Assembly (NCBI RefSeq): GCF_001540865.1
Contig: NC_033621.1
Coordinates: 5,352,000 to 5,415,999, forward strand
DNA length: 64,000 bases
DNA from: Ananas comosus
Taxonomy: Eukaryota; Streptophyta; Magnoliopsida; Poales; Bromeliaceae
Direction: 5' to 3'
Below, piece by piece: positions 30,026 to 40,700 of the stretch. Each line of letters opens with the position of its first letter. The first letter of the stretch is position 1. A program made the translations under genes and the position numbers. Under the pieces are notes generated by a model. It was not told the origin of the DNA. It searched no databases and saw only the letters and a program-made list of their open reading frames with translations.

Positions 30026-33000
30026 ATGAATTTGATCGCTTGGAATTGCCGTGGACTATCCAAGAACTCCACCATGGATAGATGTAGGGAGTTTATTCGT
30101 AATCATAACTCTTTTCTTATCCTTCTTTTTGAGACTAGATCAAGCACTATCTCTGGTCCTAATTTTGCTCGCAGATTGGGCTATCATTGGCGATCCTCCG
30201 AAATTTCGAGCTTGGGCTTCTCAGGTGGGATTCTGCTGCTTTGGAACTCTAACAAGGTGCAAGTTACTACTTTTATCCACTCGAGACAGGCAATAGATGC
30301 AGTTATTTCCATTGATGGGTTTTTTCCCTGGATCTTATCTGGTGTGTATGCTAGTCCTTCTTATCTTATTCGCAAATCTCTTTGGACCGAGCTTGCTTCT
30401 CTTGTTAGTATTAATGCACCTCATTTTATTGTGGGTGATCTCAATGTCACTCTCAGTAAAGAAGATAAGCTTGGGGGCAAGCCTTTTGCTATTAATCATG
30501 GTATTCGTGATTTTCGAAATTTTGTGGACCAACTTTCCTATGCTGATTTGGGCTTCTCCGGGCCTCCATTTTCTTGGTGCAATAATAGACAAGGCCTCAG
30601 GCATGTTTGTGCTCGCATTGACCGTGCTCTGGGAAACCACCCCTGGATGCTTCTCTACCCTGATTGTCTCGTTAGACATTTGCCGCGCATGGGCTCCGAC
30701 CACTCACCCCTGCTTACCTCTTTAACTCGCCTGCACCATATAGGGAAGAAGCCTTTTAGATTTAAACATTTCTGGTTTGATTATGACGAAGTCACCTCTA
30801 TTGTTGCTAACTCCTAGACCCTATATAGTTACCCTAACTCTTTATCCAATTTCCATCGCAATCTTACTGCAATTAGATGTAATGTTTCCTTGTGGAATAG
30901 ACATAGCCTTGGCAAACTTGAGAATCGTATTGATTGTGTTTGTGACCGTAATCACATCCTTGAGGCTAAGGATTGTGAGCGTTCTTTAAGTCCTGAGGAT
31001 TCTGTCAACCTCTCTATTGCCTATAAGGAACATCAGGCCCTCCTTCGCCAACTCGACACTAAATGGCGTTCTAAAAGTCGCATTAATTGGGTGAATGACG
31101 GAGATAGAAACACCCGCTTTTTTCATCTTACTGCCCTGCTTAGGCGTCGAAGAAATAGTATTCACTTTGTGATTAATGAAAATGGCATCAGGGTGGATTC
31201 CTATGATCAGATCTCTAACGCCTTTATTAATTTTTGTTCTGACTTGTGGTCGCATCCTTCATCTATCAATACTGCCCAGTTTTGATGGCCTGCTCTTCCC
31301 GGTCTCTCTTCTGGGTATCATGATGAGCTTCTTAAAACTTTCACTGATGAGGAGATTCATTTTCACTGATGAGGAGATTCATTCCACCCTTCTTTCTATG
31401 GGCCGTGGTAAGGCTCCTGGGCCTGATGGTTTTCACACCGAATTTTATATCAAGTATTGGGATATTCTAAGTCACGACCTATGCTTGGCTTTGAGATATT
31501 TTCAATATGAGAGTAGCTTGCCGCACCCATGGGGCCAATCATTCATCACTCTTATACCTAAGAAGCCTAATCCTTTCCGTGTTTTCGATTTTAGGCCCAT
31601 ATCTCTTTGTAATGTTTGCTACCGCCTTCTTGCCAAGCTTTTAGTCAACCGCATGAAACCTTTACTCCCAAATCTCATTAGCCCTAAGTAGTCGACTTTT
31701 GTTTCTGGCAGGTCTATTTCTACCAATACTTGGATGGCTCAGGAAATCATCCACATGCTTCAGACTAAGAAAACCGATACTCCTTACATGCTTATCAAAA
31801 TTGACATAGAAAAGGCCTTCGATCGCTTGAGTTGGGCGGCTATCCTTAAAGTTCTTTCTCTTATGAATTTTCCTCTGTTATGGATTAATTGGATTAAGGC
31901 TTGCATCACCAGCCCTTCATTTTCTTTCTTACTTAATGGTCGAGTATAGATTGGTTCAATCCCTACTGTGGCATTCGCCAAGGTGACCCTTTATCCCCAT
32001 ACCTGTTCATCATGTGTGCCAATATTCTTTCGGCCCTTCTAAACATTTCTATGCGTGATAATGCTTTGGATGGCTTCTCGGTGCGCGGCAGTGATCCTAT
32101 CTGCCACCTAATGTTTGCCGATGACATTATCATTATTACCAAAGCCATTGTTGCTAATTGTCAAAAAGTCCTTAACATCTTTGGTACCTATCATTCCCTC
32201 ACTAATCAGAAGATTAATGCTACCAAATCTGAATTTTTCCTACCTATTTGGACCCCCCAAGCTATTATCAATTTGATCCGTCAAACTCTTGGCTTTAGGC
32301 ATGGATCCTTCCCTTTTCGCTACCTCGGCATTCCGCTTTCCCCCTTTAAACTTCGTATTAGTCACTTTAAAGACATCATTGACAAGACTAGCTCCAAACT
32401 TGCTGGTTGGAAGCGCAACTCTCTCTCACAAGCTGGAAGAAGCACCTTAATTAACTTTTCCATCTCTGCTATGCCTTCCTATGCGTTGACCAACACTATC
32501 CTTCCTCTTGGTGTTGTTGACCAAATTTCTAAAATTTCTCGCTTCTTTTTGTGGGAAAGGCACAATGCTAGTCAGGGTTTTCATCTTAATGCTTGGCACA
32601 CTATCACTTCCAAAAAAATTAATGGTGGCCTTGGCATGAGAGATCTTAGAAGATCTAGAATTGCCTTTCTTGGAGTTAAAGCCTTTCACCTTCTTGCTAA
32701 CAGAGATACTGCCCTTTCTTAGTTTATTAACAGAAATTATGGTTCTATCCACCCTTGGACTATTGCTAAACCTCGGACTAAACATTCTCCTTATTATGCT
32801 GCTATATCCAACTCCATCCATGATCTGAGGGGTGGTATCATCAAGTCCATTGGCAATGGCTTTTCTACTCTGATTTTGCTTGATCCTTGGATTGATTATA
32901 TTCCTCTTGCTTGGAAGCCTACCTATATTAATATGGACTTTCCTTTTGGTAACAAGAAAGTCAAATGGCTCATTCATCGTCATTCTTGGAATCTCAATCG

Positions 33001-34168
33001 TCTAAATGCCTGCTTTGGGGAGCTCCTTATCCAATGGATTATTACTATTCCACTCCCTACATCTATATCCCCTGACTCTTGGATTTGGACCCCTAGACCC
33101 AATAGTAAAATTTCCTCAAGTTCCGTTTATAGATATCTCTCACCTGACCCTTCTAATGACTTTCATTATTGGCTTGGTTGGAGGACTATTTGGGAGCTAT
33201 CTATTCCCCCCAAAGTTAAAATCTTTACTTGGAAAGCTATGTGGGTTAAGCTCCCAACTAAATCCTGGTTGCACATACTCTATCCGGATAGTGATCCTAC
33301 TTGCCCCCTATGCAATCAAGAGAATGAAACTGTTTCCCACATCCTCGCTCATTGTCCTATAGCCCAAAATTTCTGGAATTGCCTATGCAATTTGGTGAGC
33401 TTTCATCTACAGCACTTCAACCTTTGGTGCGAGGGTTCCTGGTTAAATGACGGCCTTTTGCTCGATAGTGATGAAAGAAGATTCCTTCACTCTATTATTT
33501 TAAATGGCTTCTGGACCCTTTGGAAGCATAAAAATGGGTTTCTCTTTGAGAGAATAAGAGACTCCAATCAAGTCTTGGCTCATCGCACTTTGTCTAGAAC
33601 TGTCGAATATTTTAAGCCTACTTCTCCAAGGCAATCTAGGATTAGCCGAACCATTGAATGGCATCCGCCTCCCAGCAGTTGGACTAAGATTAATTCTGAC
33701 GGTTCTTATAATCCTACATATGGTATTGGAGGAGCTGGCTTTATTTTTTGTAATTCTGATGGTCAATTTATCCTTGCAGGTGCTGGGAGACTTTGTTGTA
33801 ATTTAGTTCTTGATGCCGAAGCCAAAGCCACTTGGTATGCTCTTACTAAGGCTGTTAAGCGGCAGTTGGACAATGCAATTTTGGAGACCGATTCGATGTT
33901 CCTGGTGAACATCTTAACGAGGAAAACAGAGATCCCTTGGAAGCAAAGATCTATCTTTACTGACTGTTTCTCACTTTTGCACTCATTTTGTTCATTTTGT
34001 ATTAGTCACATCCCTCGCGAAGCTAATCAGGCAGCTGATTGGCTTGCGCATTTTGGTAGATATGCTAACTCCTTTACCTTTTGGGAGGATAGTCATCCTC
34101 TAGAACTGCAAAAGTTTTTGTTACTAGATGCACCAAACTGCATTGTTACACATCCTGTGCTTGCTTAA
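30026..34168 (+). pseudogene. LINE ORF2 (endonuclease - reverse transcriptase - RNase H), disrupted
   Basis: ATG at 30026 overlaps the ORF1 stop (TAATG). The APE endonuclease (30026-30817) shows 'LIAWNCRGL', 'GDLNVTLSKEDK', 'RIDRAL' and 'GSDHSPL'. Reverse transcriptase follows with 'GKAPGPDGFH', 'LIPKKPNP..FRPISLCNV', 'IDIEKAFDRLSW', 'GIRQGDPLSPYLF', the 'FADD' catalytic pair, and 'FRYLGIPLSP'. After these come a zf-RVT segment ('CPLCNQENETVSHILAHCP') and an RNase H domain with all four acidic positions visible (SDGS, AEAKA, ETDS, AADWLA). Lesions: in-frame stops at 30815-30817, 31283-31285, 31689-31691 and 32720-32722; a frameshift from a 22-bp tandem duplication (31339-31382); and another frameshift near 31950-31970. 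Domains are otherwise well preserved, so inactivation looks relatively recent. Confidence 0.92.
31339..31382 (+). repeat. 22-bp perfect tandem duplication causing a frameshift
   Basis: 'tttcactgatgaggagattc' plus 'at' occurs at 31339-31360 and again at 31361-31382. The coding frame enters as 'KTFTDEEIH' and re-emerges, shifted, as 'FTDEEIHSTLLSMG', so the duplication itself explains the frameshift. Confidence 0.92.
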
Positions 34169-34393
34169 CTTTTAATAAAAGTCTATTTCCAAAAAAAAGA
34201 AAAGAAAAATAGATATTTAACTATACATTTCACTTCCATGCTTTCTCATGCTAAAGTATAATGAAAAAAAATATCGTATGCAATAAATTCTACTAATATA
34301 AGTCAATTACAATATATTTTCTATAGTTTTATCGGTAAACAAAAAAAAAAATTTCTATATGCTTTTATTTTAATTTTATTATTTTATTTTTTA

Positions 34394-34893
34394 GGGTGTA
34401 TTTGTTTTGCCAAAAACTGAATTTTGGGTTGAAGTGTGCTTTCGGTTAAACTAGAGTTTACATAAAAATAACTTCTCTTTAGTTGTTTGTTTTATTGGCT
34501 GTGAAAGTAACGTTTTTTTTAGTTTTATTATTTGTTTAGTAGGAAATAAATAGCGTAAAATAATATTGCTGTCTTTTATATAACTTGATAAATATAAATT
34601 ATAATGTAATAAAAAATAAAAAATAATATAAGTAATAAATTATATTATATAATAAAAAAACTATATAAATTAATTATAATATAATAAAAAAATCCTTCTT
34701 TTGTTTTTTACTATATATATTTTTCCAGTATTTTCTTCCTACAATTGACTTCGTCCTATCCCGAGGTGAAGTAAAGTTACGGCATTCTGACAAACTTAAG
34801 TTTCGGGCATAATAATTTTATGGTAAACCAAACACGTTGTTTATTGTCCGAAAATTACTTTTTTCATTCTGTTGCTCCCAAACAAACAAGCCA
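34394..34893. mobile_element. Tourist-like MITE, about 500 bp
   Basis: Left end 'gggtgtatttgttttgcc' and right end 'aaacaaacaagcca' form imperfect inverted termini, with TTA on both sides (34391-34393 and 34894-34896). The interior is AT-rich and non-coding. It lies shortly downstream of the LINE. Confidence 0.65.
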
Positions 34894-35260
34894 TTAGCTT
34901 TAAATAAGCTTCAATACCAAATTGACTTTAGAGTAATGGTGACAGAGTGCATCAGAGATAGACTACCATAGCTATAGGAAGTAGAGAAAGAGAATAGCAA
35001 CAACAAAAAATAAATGATGAGAAGAAAAAAAAAAAAAAGTAGAAGAAAAAGAACCCACCAAATCATAATATACCTCCTCTGCAAATTTTCGATCTAAGGG
35101 TTCCACTTTGGGTGACCAGATCGTCTTCACCTCAGCTAGCTTTAATTGATTGCCACTGGTTAGATGTGACCTTCTCGACGGCTTTGATCTGCACGAGCCT
35201 CGACGCTGACCAAGCAGTGGTAGATGGCTGGATGGCTGCATGCTCCACCACGGCCTATTT

Positions 35261-35262
<2 letters not shown>

Positions 35263-35298
<36 letters not shown>

Positions 35299-35405
35299 AG
35301 AGATAGGTAGCACGCTACCCGCTTCGTTTATTTCATTTAGAAATAAACTTAGCTGAAAATATGAATCAACTAGGATTCGAACTTGGGTCTCAGGTACCAA
35401 CCATC
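35263..35405 (-). mobile_element. tRNA-derived SINE, copy 1 (minus strand)
   Basis: On the minus strand the order is a partial tRNA-like head with the B-box phrase 'gttcgaatcc' (within 35364-35384), then a body ending 'gaagcgggtagcgtgctacc', then 'tatctctc' and a long poly-A (the T run at 35263-35297). Flanks 35248-35262 and 35408-35422 match at 13 of 15 bases and look like a target-site duplication. Layout and 3' part resemble the plant Au-type SINEs. Confidence 0.8.
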
Positions 35406-35422
35406 AACCACGACCTCTTTCC

Positions 35423-36447
35423 TTATTGCATGCCCATGGATTCGAAGCTGAAGCCAATGCCAAAGCCAAAGCTAAAGTTGAAGTATCATTCGTGATGGGA
35501 GAAGAGGCGAGAAGGAGACAGAAAATGACGATGAACAAAGCTTGGGCGGTTGATAGCAGATCGAGTAGCATTTAGATCTAGGCATGGTAAATTTAGTACT
35601 AAAAACAACAAAGGAGGGTAGCGCAAACATTGAAACATTGATGGAGGAAGCGGCGATGAGAAGAAGGAATGACAAAGCGTTGAGTAGAGAAACGGTCGAA
35701 AGAAGGGAAAAAGCTAGTAATAAAAAGAAGGTAGTGCAAGATAGAGCCCATACCTAACAAAAAAGGTAGGGCTGTTACATGGATAAATTTTTAGAGATTA
35801 ATATAGAGTTATTATAGAATATATTATAGATAATAATAATAATAATTATTATTATTATTACTAATAATAAGAATAAGTTTTATCAACTCTCTGCTATCCA
35901 GTATTATGTCAACATTGACATTATTATAAAATTATTTCTGTAGATCAAATTTATTTAAAAGATTAATTATAAAATAAATTATTTTAAGATGCCCAAATGC
36001 CAAAAAAAAAGAGAAAAAAAGACCAGTATAAGTACAGCGCAAACAAAGCGACTTTGATCGGAGATTCTAATGCAGTATAGTCTTCTCCTAAAATTTTATT
36101 CTAAAATTTATCCATTAAATTTTTATTTGTAAATATAGTCTTATGGTGGAGGAAGAAAGAAATATTAGTGAGAGCGGTAATCACCACATTGATTAAATTT
36201 TTTACAGTCATACAAAAGCAGTGAATGATCTACCGTTTTTAAAAAAAGATAAATTGTTCGCCGTTTTCTTCCTTTTTCTATTCTTTTCTATTATTTCTAC
36301 AATAGTTTTAGGAAAAGTTATGAGTACGGTGAATGACGTCTATATTATTTATTTTTTCAAAATCTCAATATGATGTGGTACAGTTATTTTTTAAAAAAAT
36401 TAGTTTTAAAATAATTGTAAAAATGGGAAGGATTATTAATAAAAATA
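35423..36447. other. Non-coding stretch, no gene recognised
   Basis: AT-rich DNA with an 'ataataataataatta' simple run near 35828-35870. The minus-strand frame 35472-35675 has no recognisable domain. Confidence 0.4.
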
Positions 36448-36828
36448 GGGGAAACTTCAAATACCCTATGTGATTTCGCACTTTTTCACTTTAGTACCAT
36501 GTGGTTTAAAGTGTATCAAGTTAGTATCATGTGATTTCGCACTTTCTCATTTTAGTACCCTTTGGTTTCAAGTGTATCAAGTTAGTATTCTGTGGTTTTA
36601 CACTTTCTCACTTTAGTACCCTGTGGTTTAATATTTCATTAAATTATATTACCCGAAATGGATAATAAAAAGAGAAAATTGAAACCACATGGTACTAACT
36701 TAATACATTTGAAATCACAGGGTACTAAAGTGAAAAAGTGTGAAATCATATGATACTAATTTGATATATGTTAAATCATATGGTATTAAAGTGAGAAAGT
36801 ACGAAACTAGGGTATTTGAAGTTTCCCC
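36448..36828. mobile_element. Foldback MITE just upstream of HOP2, 381 bp
   Basis: Starts GGGGAAACTTCAAATACC and ends with its reverse complement GGTATTTGAAGTTTCCCC. The arms stay complementary for about 55 bp. The interior repeats the phrase 'ctttagtaccatgtggttt' several times in direct and inverted form. No clean target duplication was found. Its right end is 102 bp from the HOP2 ATG, inside the likely promoter or 5' UTR. Confidence 0.85.
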
Positions 36829-36930
36829 TCAAAAAAATTCACTTCGATCACCGTCTCACTCTTCATCGTCTTCTTCGACGCCACTTACCTCTCCTTCCCG
36901 AAGAAGAAGAAGAAGAAGAAGAAGAGGAAT

Positions 36931-37732
36931 ATGGCGCCCAAACCCGACAATGTCGAAGGTACCATCTCCTCCTCCTCCTCCTCTTTTTCTCCCCCATTTT
37001 TTGCCCCCCTTATTTACGAACTTTTTCTCCGATTTCATCGTCTCTAACCAAGCTTCTTCGCCTTCGAATTTGGACCGCAGGAATCGTTCTCAACTTCGTG
37101 AACGAGGTAACCCTAGATCTGATTTAAACTATTTTCTTGTTGTTTTCGAGTTGAGTTTTATTGGAAATTATTCGAGTTCGGGGTTTTGGTCTCGTTGACA
37201 AAGCTACATTTTCTTTCGATTCAAAACCAGTAGTTTATGCTCGAGCTCAATATCATGAAGCAAATGTTTGGTATCTCCCTCGAGGGGTATTTGTTTCAGG
37301 AGTAATATGAACATTGTGTTAATCTGGGAATAGATAACACTCAATTAGATATGTGCAGTTATGCTTCTTTGTGATCCGAGAATGGTAATGTTTTCCATAG
37401 AGTAAAGCTGGAACACTTATAGAAGTATATGTGGCTATTTTGCTTCCACTTTGTTTTGATGCTTGGCATCCAAATCAACGATTAGCGCTGTGTAACATGA
37501 TCTAGGCTTTTTGAACTTCGTTGAAACTGAATTTCACAATTATACGACATCGTTTAACTAGTGATCAAGTGGTCCCAAGGAATCACTTGAATACTAGTCA
37601 AATGGTGTTGCAAAATCACGAAATTCAGTCTTTAGAAAGTTCAGATAGCCTAGATCATGATTAATGGTGCCAATCACGATCGTCTATTCAGATGCCCCAT
37701 TAACGAAATGATGCATTCTAGAAGCATTCTAG

Positions 37733-37772
<40 letters not shown>

Positions 37773-40700
37773 ATTGTTATGGTGTTTTTTTTTATTCTCA
37801 TCATGTATAGTGGATCTAAGTACTTAGACTCTGACATGAAAATTGCATGTATGCTATGAGTTTCACATATCTTGTTCAATTTAGATGTGCATCAGGACAT
37901 ACAGAACAACGTGCTCTAAAAATGAGTACAAAATAATGGTTGTTAAGGATCAAATCTTGGGAATTTGAGGGTAACTTGATCTAGGATTCAAGGCCTATGT
38001 TCTCAGCAACTTTGGAGTTGCTATTTTGTTCAATAGGACAAGAAATCCTGCTTGATTTGGCTGATGTAACAAGAGTAGTAATGGAGCATATACACTATCT
38101 AGAAAACTGGACCTTGAATTTTGAGAAAGAGATAAGCCTCTTATTGTAAACCAGCATTTTAGATTAGACAAGTTAGGGTTTTGATGTGACAAATAAGTGG
38201 ATTAAAGAGTGAACTATATTATCCTTTTATTTTTCTTGCACCAGTGCTTTATCCTATTTATATATTATTTTGCAATTTTGATATCGTATCTACAACTTGA
38301 ATGTTCTCTCTGTATTATTTGAATTGACAGATATGTTGATAATCAATTTATGCTGTTTGGAGCCTATTTGCACAAATTTTGTTGCATTCTCTTTTCTTTT
38401 TGGGATTTTTTTGGTTGACATTCTCCGTCATGTTGACGAGTTGCTTATCATCATACACTTCAATCCTTGAGCAAACTTCACGAAATATCTTCTTAGTTAG
38501 TCAGCTAAACTTTACTCAATAGTGGCATACTGTAATGTTAGTATTTGCTTTTATGGAGTGACTGGTAACTCATTTTCTTTTCACTTCGTGCATACCGTTT
38601 GTTATTGTCCTACCTAGATAGCAGGCTTTTAGAATAGTATTTCTAGCTGTAGCTTGTAAGACTCTGTCTTTTGGTATAGCTAATGCTTCTTAATTGGTTT
38701 TTTCTTTTTCTTTTTCTATTTAAGGATTGATCCTTAAATGGTAAGTACATACCTTCCTTATAATTATTGGTTAGTTTTTCTTCTTTCCTTTGCACATTAT
38801 TGCACCATCAGTTATGATCAGCTGTTAAATAGTAGTTCTTTGTTCTTCTAAAAAGGTGATATAGCACTCCATTTCTAAGGATACCTTGAGTATCAACACG
38901 ATTTTCTATTGATACTATATGTTAGCTTTTTTATAATGTCTTTGAAGAAAAGTATTGGTAATCTTTTTGCCCAGAAGATCTGTTTATTACCACTTGCTGT
39001 CAGAGTTACTTATTTCTGTCGTGGGTTGTGTCTGTCACAAGACCATATTGTTAATCTGAAAAGAAACTTTGCAATTTGTTGTTTGCTTGCCTTTTGCTTT
39101 TTCTCTGCTCTCTTTTGTATGCCTTAGTCATTTTTCTCCATGTTGCATTATTATGTTATTTACTCCTCTGGAGCTATTGATGCCATATATATGTTGAATA
39201 TTCTAAAGTGATGGTTGAGTTCTGGAGAATTCTTAGTGTATCTTCAATTATGTAGCATCCAAGTTCTTGCAAATCATATTCCCTTTTTTCTGCACCACCT
39301 CTTGTGCAGGCTTATATCTTTTCTATTCTTCTTATCATCCATCTATCAATATGCACTATTTAAGTTGGAGAAACTGAGTCTAATTTAGTCTTTTCTCTTG
39401 CTTTACCTTCTTCTGATAGATGGGACTTCCCCATGGTTCTAACTCTTTATATGGAAAGCTAATTGTGGTTAGAGAGCTCAAACAGGGAATGAGTTGTTAC
39501 ATAGGAATGCGTCAAGGGAAGGGTGTGGGGGTTGTGAATGAGGAAGAGAGGAAAAAGAAAGATGAGAAGAAGAAAAGAAATACAAATCCAGAGCTTATGA
39601 ATTTTCACCGCAAGACCATTTCTTAATACAAAGTAATCACGCCATTGTTGATTTTGGTTTGATATTCTCAAAATCAATCAACGAATCCTAACGTTTTCTC
39701 CCGTGATTGCAAGTCTCCCAATCAGTTATCTTGTGTTTATAACTTTAAGAGATCTTACTTTTTTCTTGTGAGATGATATCTTATTTCTAGAGCTTTATTC
39801 AAAAACAGAAAGTGAAGTCACAGTGTAATTACACAAACTTACTGTTATTTTTTGTTATGCTTAGTCTATCTAATCACCAAAATAATATAACACACTGGTC
39901 TTGCTGTGCCAACTTTGATATTCAATGCCAAGTCCTATTTTTGTAAGATAGATATGTTCTTTATTCTGATTAACAATTGGATGCTCTTCAGTTGTTTGAT
40001 ATACTGTAAGATTAGGCTGACAACTCAAAAGTAGGACATCGAATGTGTTTATCTTCACTTGCTTATTATCCTTCTTATAATCCTTCTGTAGTTTATAATT
40101 GGGATAATTGCCTATATACCCCTCAAAAGTTCTAAAATATATGATATATCCTTACTTTTTTTTTGTTTCAAATATACCCCTCGTATATTTCTCAATTACT
40201 CAAAAATACTCCCGCTGTTAGTACCCATTAAGTTATCTCATGTTAAACCTAGGTTAAATTTCTACCAGAGTTAAAAAAGTCAAAATACCTGTTTCGCCCC
40301 TAACTTAAGGGCAAACAGGAAAAGTTGGTAACGGTAAAAGGGTATATTTGAAAAGGAAGAAGTCAAAATACCTCTTTTTGCCCTTAATTTAAGGCAAATA
40401 AGAAAAGTTGGTGACGGTAGAAGGGTATATTTGAAAGGGCAAAATAGTAATTTTATAGAAATAACTGTTGTTCCTAACAGTTCACTAACAGAATTTAACT
40501 TTAGGGGTACATTTGAAAGGTTGGAACCAAGGTTTAAAGTGCCGTGGCACGGGGGCGTGTCGCTACGTCCTTGGCACGGTACGGCACGCCCCGTGCCGTA
40601 AGGCACGGGGCGGCACCTTCAACCTTGGTTGGAACGTTAAAAGGGTATTTTTAATATTTGCCTTCTAGGAGAGGTAAATAAGAAAGTCGGGAATCTTGTA

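Larger units (their letters stand above)
27541..30026 (+). pseudogene. LINE ORF1 (DUF4283 / zinc-knuckle nucleic-acid-binding protein), disrupted
   Basis: Starts at ATG 27541, shortly after the target duplication. A Pro/Ser-rich leader is followed by a DUF4283-like region ('LSLIGKFLGKPP', 'GFFVFKFSEEEDM', 'DPWSIKGLPLNL', 'FARVWIHLLGIP'). At 28072 a solo LTR interrupts the frame. The frame resumes in phase at 28456 ('NEYWDRDILIQIASHFGKP'). The zinc knuckle reads CFHYGKIGHRLGDC: the second Cys is Tyr (28681-28683), so zinc binding is probably lost. A TAG at 29050-29052 is followed in the same frame by 110 more codons (29059-29391). A further AT-rich insertion lies at about 29480-29655. The C-terminal piece (29784-30026) ends in TAA, which overlaps the ORF2 start codon. 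The intact ancestor would have been an RNA-binding chaperone of the retrotransposon RNP. Confidence 0.85.
27522..34211 (+). mobile_element. L1-type LINE retrotransposon, full-length but inactivated
   Basis: A 6.7-kb non-LTR element flanked by a perfect 12-bp target duplication GATATTTAACTA at 27510-27521 and 34212-34223. The order is a very short 5' leader (19 bp), ORF1 (DUF4283-type N-terminal domain and zinc knuckle), ORF2 (endonuclease, reverse transcriptase, zf-RVT, RNase H), a short 3' UTR with 'taataaaa', and an A-rich tail from about 34190. This order with an RNase H domain is typical of plant L1 elements. Several stops, frameshifts and two secondary insertions inactivate it. Confidence 0.93.

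Noticed and set aside
30297..30725. 142-codon hydrophobic frame and the opposite-strand frame 30335-30703
   Set aside because: Both lie over the LINE endonuclease, which is clearly the true coding frame.
40280..40606. 108-codon minus-strand frame in HOP2 intron 2
   Set aside because: It spans the nested MITE and hAT mini-element. Its length comes from the internal duplication and it has no recognisable domain.
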